Source of the DNA: Candidatus Hodarchaeota archaeon
GTDB lineage: Archaea; Asgardarchaeota; Heimdallarchaeia; Hodarchaeales; Hodarchaeaceae
Length of the DNA: 64,000 bases
Assembly: GCA_016839815.1 (NCBI GenBank)
Contig: JAEOTM010000057.1
Span: 1-64,000, forward strand
Reading direction: 5' to 3'
The position numbers were made by a program, and so were the translations under genes. This document shows positions 35,406 through 44,517 of the stretch, in pieces (positions within the stretch are counted from its first letter, which is position 1; each line of letters begins with the position of its first letter). A model generated the notes under the pieces. It was given only the letters and a program-made list of their open reading frames with translations. It made no database searches and was not told the origin of the DNA.

Positions 35406-36179
35406 TTAAGCTTCCTCCATTTTTATCTTTCTTATCCTCTGGAGTTCAAATTCTATCCTGTTAGTTCGATACGCCTGCAGGATAAGAAAAATCGCGAATG
35501 CACTAATGAAGACAAAATTTATCATTAAAAATACCCCGGCACCTGTACTATACCCAGTTTCTGAAGGATTCGGATGTATTATCCCCACAATGAAATATGA
35601 TAGGGGAATAGAGACAAATGCAAGTATTCCAAAAATCGCGGATATAGTTGCCCTTCTTTCATGATTATCCACCTCTAACATATCACGAAATATTAGTAAT
35701 CCAACATATATTAACCACATTATTAAGGTTATCGTCTCACGAGGATTCCAATCCCAAAAAGCTCCCCATTCAACTTTTGCCCACATCATTCCTATTATGA
35801 TAGTAATTGCTCCCAACATAACCCCCACCTGAGCACTTGAAAGTAGTATCAAGTCTAATCTAATATCCTTTCTCCAGATCAAATATAAGATTCCACTTAT
35901 GAGAGTAATCCCGAAACAGAAATAGGTTGCAAACGCAAAAGGAACCATTAGAAAGACAGGGCGTGGACTGACACTATAATAATCAGCATATTTAAATTGG
36001 ATTACCAGATAAATTATAAAAAAATTCATCAGTAAAAAACTGGGAAGAAAGGTTAAAAGAATCCATTTCTCATATTTTCTAAAGGTTAAAAGAATCCATT
36101 TCTCATATTTTCTAAAGCTTAAAAGAATCCTTTCCGCGTATTTTCGTATACTTTCCAACATCATGAGTAGATCTCTCAT
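35406..36179 (-). CDS. ccmC: Heme handling protein CcmC
   Basis: The 257-residue protein has the heme-binding WWD-family motif as WGAFWDWNPRET near residue 140 and six helices. It takes heme to the chaperone in System I cytochrome c maturation. Its N-terminal 40 residues are unusual: an 11-residue unit (FRKYEKWILLT) is repeated exactly, with a looser copy before it, from a 33-bp tandem DNA repeat. It is the first gene of the ccmC-D-A-B operon; CcmF lies at 62286. Confidence 0.88.
   Translation of the reverse strand: MRDLLMMLESIRKYAERILLSFRKYEKWILLTFRKYEKWILLTFLPSFLLMNFFIIYLVIQFKYADYYSVSPRPVFLMVPFAFATYFCFGITLISGILYLIWRKDIRLDLILLSSAQVGVMLGAITIIIGMMWAKVEWGAFWDWNPRETITLIMWLIYVGLLIFRDMLEVDNHERRATISAIFGILAFVSIPLSYFIVGIIHPNPSETGYSTGAGVFLMINFVFISAFAIFLILQAYRTNRIEFELQRIRKIKMEEA
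36048..36113. repeat. 33-bp tandem repeat inside ccmC
   Basis: Two identical 33-bp units (36048-36080 and 36081-36113) are followed by a degenerate third copy to about 36145. Each unit encodes 11 residues, so the frame is kept. It probably arose by slippage and only lengthens the basic cytoplasmic N-terminus of CcmC. Confidence 0.85.
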
Positions 36180-36522
36180 CTAGTGAATAATTTTTTAGTA
36201 TTAAGCTCAATAAATCTTAGGGAGGAAATATCTTCATTTTTGTAAAACTCTATTATTACTTTTGTAAGTCTTTCTTGAAGGAAAATTGAAAAGTAAGATA
36301 GGTTCACTATAGTAAATATTTGTACACATTGTAGTATTAATCAAGTCTCATCTGATTTAGAACTATTTCCAAAAATCTCAACAAAAGTATCCTTAGCTTT
36401 CATCCTAGTGTAGTATACAACAGAAAATATCTCCTCCTCAATTTCATCGTCCTAACATATTATGTATATGAAATAAATTAAAAACTTAAAAACCATTAAT
36501 ACTTATTAATTCATAGGAGGCA
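36180..36522. other. Intergenic region between ccmC and the SufR-like regulator
   Basis: Over 340 AT-rich bases between divergent genes. I see no RNA gene or strong inverted repeat; promoters for both directions are expected here. Confidence 0.35.
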
Positions 36523-36582
36523 ATGGACAGGTTTTTTGTATTCGATCATTGTCTACACACTGAAAGATATCTAAAAATATAA
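36523..36582 (+). CDS. Possible 19-residue leader peptide
   Basis: ATG 36523 is preceded at two bases by TAGGAGG and opens a 19-codon frame (MDRFFVFDHCLHTERYLKI) that stops 24 bases before the TTG of the SufR-like regulator. The ribosome site spacing is short. It may be an upstream reading frame that controls translation of the regulator, but chance is possible. Confidence 0.25.
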   Translation: MDRFFVFDHCLHTERYLKI

Positions 36583-36606
36583 ATAAATTAAAAGGTCCGC
36601 TTAAAT

Positions 36607-37290
36607 TTGGAACTAGAAGCAACTGCATCCTCAAAAGATAAAATATTGCAGTACTTATTGCTCAGTGGATCTACCGCTGAGGAATCATGTACTGTAAAAG
36701 AAATTGCTAATCATTTGAATATCAGTATTAATGCTACTCGTCAGTATTTAATTGTTTTAGAAAAAGAAGGCTTGGTGGTACGAACCACTCAAAAAAGTAC
36801 CACAGGTAGACCTGCAATTCTCTACTCATTACATCCAGATGCTATCGAAGAATTTCCAAAACAATACCGAGATTTTTCTGTAAAATTATTAGCTGAGGTT
36901 CAAGAAAGGATTGGGACTCAAGCTACTATCGACCTTTTAAGAGAAGTTGGTAAACAGATAGCTCAGGAAGTACAACCTTATGTCTTAGCAAATCTAGAGC
37001 CTGGAGGCTCCTATGAGTCTTTGAGAGATAGACTACATAGTGTGGTAAAGGTTTATCACCAGTATGGTAAGTATCCTGAATTATTAGAAGATGATGCATC
37101 TTTCGCACTTAAAAATTATAACTGTCTAATATTCGGAGTTGCTAAGGAAAACAGCCTCGCTTGTACAGTTGATGAGTCAATAGTAACTGAATTAGTAGGA
37201 GCACCCGCAGTAAAAGAGAAGTGTATTCGCGAAGGCGACGAGTGCTGCTTATATCGGATTAAAAAAACTGAATTCTCAGGTAAAGCTTAG
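36607..37290 (+). CDS. SufR-like Fe-S cluster regulator
   Basis: The 227-residue paralogue of the protein at 1661-2392. The helix-turn-helix is CTVKEIANHLNISINATRQYL, with a wing in RPAILYSL. The C-terminal domain carries a fuller cysteine set: NYNC, then Cys 13 residues later (SLACTVDE), then KEKC and DECCLYRI, which fits a [4Fe-4S] or [2Fe-2S] cluster as in SufR. The start is TTG. It lies between the ccm operon and the heme-binding protein genes, so control of cytochrome or Fe-S genes is likely. Confidence 0.82.
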   Translation: MELEATASSKDKILQYLLLSGSTAEESCTVKEIANHLNISINATRQYLIVLEKEGLVVRTTQKSTTGRPAILYSLHPDAIEEFPKQYRDFSVKLLAEVQERIGTQATIDLLREVGKQIAQEVQPYVLANLEPGGSYESLRDRLHSVVKVYHQYGKYPELLEDDASFALKNYNCLIFGVAKENSLACTVDESIVTELVGAPAVKEKCIREGDECCLYRIKKTEFSGKA

Positions 37291-37818
37291 TTTGTGGAAT
37301 ATTTTCAGAATAAACGACATCCAGAGTCAAGAGAAATATCCGACTCTCTAGTCGAAGACATCTACTTATGTTTTTTTAAAAGGAAAACTAATCCCACCTC
37401 TATTCCCCTACCTTCAAATCCTAAATGATTGAACATACTTCTGCATTCCTGCTTCAATCATTTTTCTAGGATTTCTTTGTGTAATTCCATTTTTTCATCT
37501 GTACATTGCGTATGTTTTGTAACTTTTTGATGTAAAAACATAGATATACTTTTTAACATTATTAATTGTTTGTACTTTTGTATTCAGATACAGATGAGCG
37601 TCTTTATCGGCGGTAATACACAGATTTCACAAAATTGACTATTAGTTCCTATTAGCTATTACTAGAGTAGACGGAATATACCACAGATATCAAATCTAAA
37701 TCGCTTTGAGAATACAAGATGAAACAGAAATAAAAAGACGCAATGTAGAAATTAATAATAATCATCTCGCATAAAGTAGGTAGAGAGATAACAGTATTAT
37801 TGCAAGAGTGTTAAAGAA
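37291..37818. other. Long intergenic region before the heme-binding protein gene
   Basis: These 528 bases hold several T-rich and A-rich tracts and short direct fragments, but no tRNA-like fold, convincing frame or strong palindrome. The last part should contain the promoter of the operon at 37819. Confidence 0.35.
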
Positions 37819-38697
37819 ATGAAACTCACTAAAAAGAAAATTATAATGATTACGTTTATTGCATTTTTATCCTTTGGTTCCATTGGGTCTAGCGTCTTGG
37901 GAGGAACGGTATCGGTTACTCAATCCACATCCGGATTTGTTGCACCGATAGCTCCCTCAGATTTAAGTCTGGTTGACGGTCAAATCGCAGATTTTTGGAT
38001 CAACGTCACCTCTTATCAAAACATTTCAGAATTCGGAGAAGGAGGATATGTCAAATTTGCAAATAATGAAACACATCTTTATTCGTTACTTGTATTCCCA
38101 TCAGATAGTGATTGGGTTTCAGTTGAATTTCAACCAGAACCTGATGCATGTATGACTAACCTAAATGATGGATGGAGCCTGTATGTGACAGAAAATCCCG
38201 ATACAGTCGAAGCTAAAGATATTAAATTTGTCGGGGTTGTAATGCCAGACGATGATGCCCAAAAAGATATTACAATTGAAAGTGTATTCGAGGGAAGTAT
38301 GACATACGTGGAGTTAGTTCGGCCATTTGATACTGGAGATACAGACGGTTATGATATTGTTTATACAAACGGAAGTTTAAATATGATGCAGTTTGCCTCA
38401 GCTTCGGATCATATTGGAGCTCATACTGATTATTATTTGCTTATTACTGATTCCCTTGCAGGAGATGTTCCCACTAATCCTTCCGTTGATATTCCAACAG
38501 GTGCCAATCTTGGACAGATAAAATTCCTCTTATTAGGTGTAACTCCAGTGGGTGTCGTCGTTTTCATTCTTTTCCATGCATTCCGTAGAGTATATTCAAG
38601 TCCTATTAAACACGAATTCAATAGAGTTGTTGGTAATTCTCATAAACCCCCAACATTTATGGAACGTTGGAGAGAAACTTTTGGATCAAAGCAATAA
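37819..38697 (+). CDS. Membrane-anchored heme-binding protein (ethylbenzene-dehydrogenase-related domain)
   Basis: The 292-residue protein has an N-terminal signal segment (about residues 5-27). The extracytoplasmic domain resembles the heme b binding gamma subunit of ethylbenzene/dimethylsulfide dehydrogenases (WVSVEFQPEP, DACMTNLNDGW, DHIGAHTDYYLLI), followed by one C-terminal membrane helix (LLLGVTPVGVVVFILF) and a basic cytoplasmic tail. The Met and His that could ligate heme are present. The next gene encodes a cytochrome b, so the two probably relay electrons across the membrane. Confidence 0.7.
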   Translation: MKLTKKKIIMITFIAFLSFGSIGSSVLGGTVSVTQSTSGFVAPIAPSDLSLVDGQIADFWINVTSYQNISEFGEGGYVKFANNETHLYSLLVFPSDSDWVSVEFQPEPDACMTNLNDGWSLYVTENPDTVEAKDIKFVGVVMPDDDAQKDITIESVFEGSMTYVELVRPFDTGDTDGYDIVYTNGSLNMMQFASASDHIGAHTDYYLLITDSLAGDVPTNPSVDIPTGANLGQIKFLLLGVTPVGVVVFILFHAFRRVYSSPIKHEFNRVVGNSHKPPTFMERWRETFGSKQ

Positions 38698-38750
38698 ACT
38701 CTGAAGTCAATCCTCCCAACAATCTTAATCGACCAGTTAACAAGTAAGAT

Positions 38751-39476
38751 GTGGCGAACATGTCTGAAACAGCGAAATCTAGCACAGAAGTACAAACTAA
38801 ATTTAAACTTCTCATTGTCGAACGATATAAGCGATCTCAGCGAATTCATCACTGGATCCATGTCATATTTATGATTTTTTTCCTATTCACAGGTCTCGAA
38901 CTGATCCTTAAGATGTATTTTGTTGGAGATTACTTCTTTACTCGAGATTTACACCTAGCATCTGGTATTTTTATAGGGTTCTGGGACCTTATTATCTTCC
39001 CTGCTATTGTGGTAAAATTCAAAAAGTATGGAGAATTGATACCTACTCCAAGAGATTTCCTGGATATGGTCATAATATTTCTATGTGCAATCAGAATTCT
39101 TCCTGATGAAAAATATCCACATTATGACTATTATAACCCTGAAGAAAAGAAATACATCATGAAATATCACCCTGCTCAAAAAGTACTCTCTTTAACGAAT
39201 CTACTAGCCATATTTGCTATGGGAGTTACAGGAATTGTTCTTTCAAAAACAACTCATCCTGACAAATTACCAGTGATTGTTGTTGACATTTTTTCAGCGA
39301 TCGCTAGTCCGTTAGACGCTCTCTTTATTGATATCCGTTTTGTTCACTTTTTGGTCTTTCTATACTTTATTATGACAACTATGATTCACTTTTATTTCGC
39401 AATTATTCCACAGAATCGTGAGCGTCTCCGAGGTATGGTCACAGGAAAGGAACGAATTCCACTCGAGAAAAAATGA
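38751..39476 (+). CDS. Cytochrome b subunit (formate dehydrogenase gamma / b561-like)
   Basis: The 241-residue protein has four main hydrophobic helices with histidines at membrane positions: RIHHWIHVIFMI, RDLHLASGIFIG, FVHFLVFLYF and MIHFYFAI. These match the di-heme cytochrome b subunits of formate dehydrogenase and NiFe hydrogenase. GTG 38751 or ATG 38760 may be the start. It forms an operon with the anchored heme protein and may pass electrons between a membrane carrier and that protein or the multiheme cytochrome. Confidence 0.8.
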   Translation: MANMSETAKSSTEVQTKFKLLIVERYKRSQRIHHWIHVIFMIFFLFTGLELILKMYFVGDYFFTRDLHLASGIFIGFWDLIIFPAIVVKFKKYGELIPTPRDFLDMVIIFLCAIRILPDEKYPHYDYYNPEEKKYIMKYHPAQKVLSLTNLLAIFAMGVTGIVLSKTTHPDKLPVIVVDIFSAIASPLDALFIDIRFVHFLVFLYFIMTTMIHFYFAIIPQNRERLRGMVTGKERIPLEKK

Positions 39477-39545
39477 ATTTCTGATTCATTGTTTCTCTCG
39501 AATGTTTCTTTCTTACTTCTTTTGATGAATGCAATTCTTTACAAA

Positions 39546-39589
39546 GTTTACACTGAAATATATGAAAAAAGTATTAAAAATGTGTAAAC
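39546..39589. promoter_or_regulatory. Inverted repeat upstream of the M50-like protease gene
   Basis: GTTTACAC (39546-39553) is mirrored by GTGTAAAC (39582-39589), with 28 bases between them, ending 50 bases before the next gene. It could be an operator pair; function unknown. Confidence 0.3.
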
Positions 39590-39639
39590 CGCCAGTAGAC
39601 CTTATATAGAACCCTTTCCCAACTATTACATGATTTATA

Positions 39640-40305
39640 GTGTTTATCAGGGAAAAAGAAGTCAATTTTTCAGATTATAATGTCAAATTTCTTCTAGCTT
39701 TTCTTTTTGCAGTAATTCTACCTTTCTTGATGGTAAGCACTCTAATCATTAATATCTCTTTTAACATTATTTTTTTCCCGTTTACTGTTATCCATGAAGT
39801 AGGTCATTTTATTGTAGCTATACTGCTCTTTCCTGAACAAAATCCTCAATTAAAATTACTTACCTTTAAAGAAGGATTAAAATGCGGATGTGTGACCCTT
39901 GGTGGATTAGAAATCTCTTGGGGAACAATTATTCTATTACTATCTGGATCTGTACTTGTAATATTAACTGTAACAATGGGGATGTGTATTTTAAGCCGCA
40001 AAAATAACAAACTAAACCCATACATTCAAAAATATCTTCTATTCGGCTTACTCTGCGATCTTCCCAATCTTTTTCCTACCTATCCTTCTGAGGGGGTTGT
40101 AACCGATGGCTTTCGTACTTGGTTATTTCTTCATGATCTTATCAATCTTCCCTACCCAACTCCCCAATTTTCTCTGATCTTTACAGCAATTGCTTCAGTT
40201 ATAATATTCTATTCTTCCTTTTATCTTGGACTCTTTTTATTTGAAATTCTACTAAATTCCGTTGGAAAATGGCAAAACCAGTCAATATATCCTTCGGTAT
40301 CCTGA
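39640..40305 (+). CDS. Small M50-like membrane metalloprotease
   Basis: The 221-residue membrane protein has HEVGH at about residue 55 inside a hydrophobic segment, the zinc-binding HExxH of site-2 proteases. A later DLPNLFPTYPSEG segment resembles the second metal-ligand region of that family (N..P..xxG). About five helices are present and no PDZ domain. The start is GTG. A membrane peptidase role is probable, but it could be an inactive relative. It stands alone between the cytochrome and CBS genes. Confidence 0.6.
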   Translation: MFIREKEVNFSDYNVKFLLAFLFAVILPFLMVSTLIINISFNIIFFPFTVIHEVGHFIVAILLFPEQNPQLKLLTFKEGLKCGCVTLGGLEISWGTIILLLSGSVLVILTVTMGMCILSRKNNKLNPYIQKYLLFGLLCDLPNLFPTYPSEGVVTDGFRTWLFLHDLINLPYPTPQFSLIFTAIASVIIFYSSFYLGLFLFEILLNSVGKWQNQSIYPSVS

Positions 40306-40481
40306 TAATCAGTATCTTCACTCTTTTCGGAAACAAAAATTTATGATCTGAATGATTTCGTACAAGAATGAGATTCTTATCCCATTTCGTTTGAAAAATT
40401 ACCCGAAATCTGTAAAAATTTAGTGCAAACTTAGTAAAGTTAAGTATATTCACCGAACAGAAGAGAAATTCGTGAACTGTT

Positions 40482-40958
40482 ATGCCATCAGAGGATTATA
40501 TTATTTCTATGTTCAGGAAAGATGATTGTAAACGGCTTATTCGGTCTAAACTAAATGCTTTATCTGAATCGGCAACCATACGAGAAGCAATTGATGCACT
40601 TCGGTCTCAATGGTCAAGTTATGTCTGTGTATTGGATGAAGAACAAAATTTAAAGGGAATCATAACAGAGCGGGATATTCTTCGCTTTATTGGGTCAGGT
40701 TCATTGGATGAGACTGCTCTCGCAACTACTATCATGAATAGCGACTACCATACAATTGAATGTAGAGAATCCATTGCTCAGATCGCTTTAACTCTTTATA
40801 AAAATACATTTATGCATTTGCCTATTTTAGATGAAGGAAAGCTTGTCGGAATTGTCTCTGCACGCGATTTTATACACTATCTAGTCGAATATTTTGCGGA
40901 AAGCGTCCATACACTCAAACCAGCTCAACCAACCCAAGAAAGACGCGAAGGAGCATAA
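40482..40958 (+). CDS. CBS-pair domain protein
   Basis: The 158-residue protein is two CBS motifs: the first around ATIREAIDALR with GIITERDILRFI, the second around ESIAQIALTLY with GIVSARDFIHYL. Pairs of CBS domains bind adenine nucleotides and sense energy state. It is 41 bases upstream of korA, and a second CBS protein follows korB, which suggests allosteric control of the oxidoreductase or of its expression. Confidence 0.88.
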   Translation: MPSEDYIISMFRKDDCKRLIRSKLNALSESATIREAIDALRSQWSSYVCVLDEEQNLKGIITERDILRFIGSGSLDETALATTIMNSDYHTIECRESIAQIALTLYKNTFMHLPILDEGKLVGIVSARDFIHYLVEYFAESVHTLKPAQPTQERREGA

Positions 40959-40999
40959 ATAGCTTCTATATTATTGAGATTATTAATAGAGGAAAATCG

Positions 41000-42901
41000 A
41001 TGACTGAGGTCCAAAAACTCGAAAAACGGAAAAAAGGATTTCCTAAAAAATCTAAAAAAGAACTAGATAGAGTGGTTATTCGTCTAGCGGGTGATAGTGG
41101 GGATGGAATGCAACTAGCCGGCTTGAAATTCACTTCCGCATCTGTAATGTTAGGCAATGATGTTTCTACTTTTCCTGATTATCCTGCAGAGATCCGAGCT
41201 CCTCAAGGAACTTTAGCAGGTGTCTCTGGATTTCAGGTACACTTTTCTGCCACAGAAATTTATACTCCAGGAGATTCCTTGGATACACTCGTTGCAATGA
41301 ACCCCGCAGCGTTGAAAGTTAACATTCAGGATTTAAAACCAAGTGGAATATTAATAATTAACAAGGATTCTTTTACTCCAAGAAATTTAACAAAGGCTGG
41401 ATATTCAACTAGTCCATTAGAGGATGGATCGTTGGAAAATTTCCGTGTATATCCTGTTAATATAACAAAACTGAATAAAGAGGCAGTAAGCAAAATAGAA
41501 GGGATGTCAGGTAAGCAGATCAATCTCACTAGAAATTTCTTTGCATTAGGATTAATATCATGGTTGTATGATAGGCCTCTTGACACGACAATCACTTGGA
41601 TTTCGCAGAAATTTAAAAATCGTCCAACTATCGTAAAAGCTAACACAGAAACACTAAAAGCTGGTTTTTACTTTGGGGAGACTAACGAATTTGTACCTGT
41701 CCAATACACTGTTCCAAAGGCAATGATGGACCCAGGTTTCTATCGATATATTTCAGGGACTCAAGCACTAAGTTTGGGGTTAGCCACTGCTGCTCAACTT
41801 GCGAAACGGGAATTATTTTTCGGTGCTTATCCAATCACGCCAGCAAGTGATTTATTACATGAATTAGTACGGTTAAAGGGGTATGGGATAAAAACCTTTC
41901 AAGCTGAAGATGAAATAGCTGCTATTGGCTCAATAATTGGCGCTGCTTTTGGGGGAAGTATTGGAGTTACTGGAACTTCAGGACCTGGCCTAGCTTTAAT
42001 GAGTGAAGCACTTGGACTTGCAGTAATTACCGAACTACCACTAGTTCTAGTGAATGTGCAACGTGCTGGCCCTAGCACAGGAATGCCTACAAAACCCGAA
42101 CAGAGTGATCTGCTTCAAGTGCTCTTTGGTAGAAATGGAGAATCCCCACTTCCCGTTTTTGCTCCTGAAACTCCAGGAGATTGTTTTACTCTCGCTATAG
42201 AAGCAGTACGAATTGCTTTCAAGTACATGACTCCTGTGGTACTACTATCAGATGCGTATTTAGCTAATAATATTGATCCATGGAAGATTCCAAACATCAG
42301 TAAATATCCCACAATTGAGATTGTCAATCCAACTGATGCCCCTCAAGACTCTGAAGGAAGGTACACACCTTATACAAGAGATGAAAATTTAGCACGTCCA
42401 TATGTTATTCCTGGAACTAAGGGCTTGGAACACAGAATTGGAGGGCTTGAAAAAGAACAAGTAACTGGAAACGTGAGTTATGATCCAGTAAATCATGAAG
42501 AGATGGTAACCCTCAGAGACCAGAAAATCCTTGGTATTTCCCGAGATATTCCTCTCCAGACCATTAATGGGCCTTCTGAAGGTGATGTTCTTGTCTTGTC
42601 TTGGGGTTCAACTTATGGTGCAGCACATACTGCGTGTGAGAATCTAAGAAAAAAAGGACTTTCTGTTGCAGATACTAACTTAAGATATCTTAATCCGTTC
42701 CCTTCAAATCTCAGAGAGATTGTGAAATCCTACAAACAAATTCTTATCCCTGAAATGAACAAAGGACAGTTACAATTCCTTATTCAAGCTCGTTATGCTA
42801 TCAAAACAGAAAGCATGACAAAAGTGCAAGGAAAACCATTTTATATTGAAGAAATTGAAAATAAAATAGAAAAACTTATTATGGGGCTAAATCATGACTA
42901 A
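41000..42901 (+). CDS. korA: 2-oxoacid:ferredoxin oxidoreductase, fused gamma-alpha subunit
   Basis: Residues about 25-200 form the gamma domain (VVIRLAGDSGDGMQLAG; FPDYPAEIRAP). The alpha domain begins near 255 (GAYPITPASDLLHEL; TGTSGPGLALMSEA; VQRAGPSTGMPT) and ends with the transketolase C-terminal domain. The enzyme oxidatively decarboxylates a 2-oxoacid, most likely 2-oxoglutarate or pyruvate, to acyl-CoA and reduced ferredoxin. It overlaps korB by eight bases. Confidence 0.93.
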   Translation: MTEVQKLEKRKKGFPKKSKKELDRVVIRLAGDSGDGMQLAGLKFTSASVMLGNDVSTFPDYPAEIRAPQGTLAGVSGFQVHFSATEIYTPGDSLDTLVAMNPAALKVNIQDLKPSGILIINKDSFTPRNLTKAGYSTSPLEDGSLENFRVYPVNITKLNKEAVSKIEGMSGKQINLTRNFFALGLISWLYDRPLDTTITWISQKFKNRPTIVKANTETLKAGFYFGETNEFVPVQYTVPKAMMDPGFYRYISGTQALSLGLATAAQLAKRELFFGAYPITPASDLLHELVRLKGYGIKTFQAEDEIAAIGSIIGAAFGGSIGVTGTSGPGLALMSEALGLAVITELPLVLVNVQRAGPSTGMPTKPEQSDLLQVLFGRNGESPLPVFAPETPGDCFTLAIEAVRIAFKYMTPVVLLSDAYLANNIDPWKIPNISKYPTIEIVNPTDAPQDSEGRYTPYTRDENLARPYVIPGTKGLEHRIGGLEKEQVTGNVSYDPVNHEEMVTLRDQKILGISRDIPLQTINGPSEGDVLVLSWGSTYGAAHTACENLRKKGLSVADTNLRYLNPFPSNLREIVKSYKQILIPEMNKGQLQFLIQARYAIKTESMTKVQGKPFYIEEIENKIEKLIMGLNHD

Positions 42902-43925
42902 GGACGAAAGTATTACAACTGATTCCTTGTTATCACCGAAGGATTTTGATTCAGGATTTGATGTACGATGGTGTCCAGGTTGTGGAGATTACGCAATTTT
43001 AGCGAATTTAAAGCGAGTTTTTCCTACTTTGGGTATTCCTAAAGAGAATTTTGTTATAATTAGTGGAATTGGATGTAGTAGTCGATTTCCGTATTATATG
43101 GACACATATGGTATGCATACAATCCACGGGAGAGCTCCAACAATTGCAACGGGACTTAAATGTAGTAGACCTGATCTTTCAGTCTGGGTAGTTACTGGTG
43201 ATGGTGACGGTTTATCTATTGGAGGAAACCATTTAATGCATGCAATTCGGAGAAATATCGATATCAAAATCATTCTCTTTAACAATCAAATATATGGATT
43301 AACCAAAGGACAGTATTCTCCAACGACAAAACAATCTAAACGCACGAAATCATCCCCCACAGGATCCATAGATTACCCTGTGAATCCAATTTCATGGGCA
43401 TTAGGAGCTGAGGCTACATTTATCGCTCGAACGATATTCCAGTACCCAGATCATATGCAATACGTTCTCCGTCGTGCGGCTGAACATAAGGGAGTCAGTT
43501 TTGTCGAAATTTATCAAAACTGTGTGATTTTTAATGATGGAGCTTTCCAGTATGCTACTGATAAAGAGATGCGGTATGATAATATCTTTGAATTAGAACA
43601 TGGAAAACCCATGAAATTTGGCCGTGATCAAGAAAAAGGTATATTTCTCCATGGATTAACACCCAAAGTTATTAATTATAAACAAGCAGGTTTTGAAGAA
43701 ACAGATTTACTCCACCACGATGAGAGTGTCCAAGAATCAACATTAGCGTTTTTTCTTTCACGAATGCGCTATCCTGAATTTCCTGAACCAATTGGAATCT
43801 TTCGTGCTATTCAAAAACCAACCTATAATGATCTCCTGAGTAAACAGATGGAAGAAGCAAAACAAGGTGTTAATAGGCCTCTTCAAGAAGTTATAAATGG
43901 AGAAGAAAATTGGACGGTTACATAA
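42894..43925 (+). CDS. korB: 2-oxoacid:ferredoxin oxidoreductase, beta subunit
   Basis: The 343-residue subunit has WCPGCGDYAILANL near residue 27, an Fe-S ligand region, the thiamine diphosphate segment GDGDGLSIGGNHLMHAIRR and NNQIYGLTKGQYSP. It pairs with the fused gamma-alpha subunit upstream. Reduced ferredoxin made here could feed the Mvh-Hdr and Qmo-like complexes. The substrate cannot be fixed from sequence. Confidence 0.93.
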   Translation: MTKDESITTDSLLSPKDFDSGFDVRWCPGCGDYAILANLKRVFPTLGIPKENFVIISGIGCSSRFPYYMDTYGMHTIHGRAPTIATGLKCSRPDLSVWVVTGDGDGLSIGGNHLMHAIRRNIDIKIILFNNQIYGLTKGQYSPTTKQSKRTKSSPTGSIDYPVNPISWALGAEATFIARTIFQYPDHMQYVLRRAAEHKGVSFVEIYQNCVIFNDGAFQYATDKEMRYDNIFELEHGKPMKFGRDQEKGIFLHGLTPKVINYKQAGFEETDLLHHDESVQESTLAFFLSRMRYPEFPEPIGIFRAIQKPTYNDLLSKQMEEAKQGVNRPLQEVINGEENWTVT

Positions 43926-43980
43926 TCCTTTGTAAAATGACATTTAACTAATATAAACAGCGGTATAGGAAGAAACTAGT

Positions 43981-44493
43981 ATGAAATGTCCAGCGTGTGG
44001 ATATACAAATTTACCTGGAGCATCAGTATGCGAGAATTGTAGTACTGACTTGACATATTTTGAGGAACCAAAAATCGTTACAGAATCCAAAATAGAAAAA
44101 GCTATCATGAAAGATACGCTTGATCATATCTGCAAAGAAAAATCTATTGCAATTAAAGTTACACCCACAATGTCGATACGAGAAGTAATCGATCTAATGT
44201 TGAAAAACCAAAAATGTTCAGTTGTCATTATGGAGGAGGAGAAGATTGTAGGAATATTTACAGAAAGGTCATTACTTAAACGTGTCTGCGGAGAATCACC
44301 TATTAATGTAGATCGACCAATATCAGAAGCCATGCTTTGCGATCCCGAAATCTTGAATTCTAATAATTGTGTAGCGGATGCTTTACACATGATGGAAGCG
44401 GGTGGATATACTTATGCTATTGTAGAAGGGAATCCTTTACGAGTATTAAATATCAAAGATATCTTAGAGTATATTATCGAACTAGAAGTCTGA
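43981..44493 (+). CDS. Zinc ribbon plus CBS-pair protein
   Basis: The 170-residue protein begins with a zinc ribbon (CPACGYTNLPGASVCENC) and continues with two CBS motifs (MSIREVIDLML with GIFTERSLLKRV, and CVADALHMMEAGGY). This is a second CBS protein flanking korAB, 55 bases downstream. The zinc ribbon may contact a protein or nucleic acid while the CBS pair binds nucleotides. Confidence 0.85.
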   Translation: MKCPACGYTNLPGASVCENCSTDLTYFEEPKIVTESKIEKAIMKDTLDHICKEKSIAIKVTPTMSIREVIDLMLKNQKCSVVIMEEEKIVGIFTERSLLKRVCGESPINVDRPISEAMLCDPEILNSNNCVADALHMMEAGGYTYAIVEGNPLRVLNIKDILEYIIELEV

Positions 44494-44517
44494 AGAATAG
44501 CTTGTAGATGAAATTCT

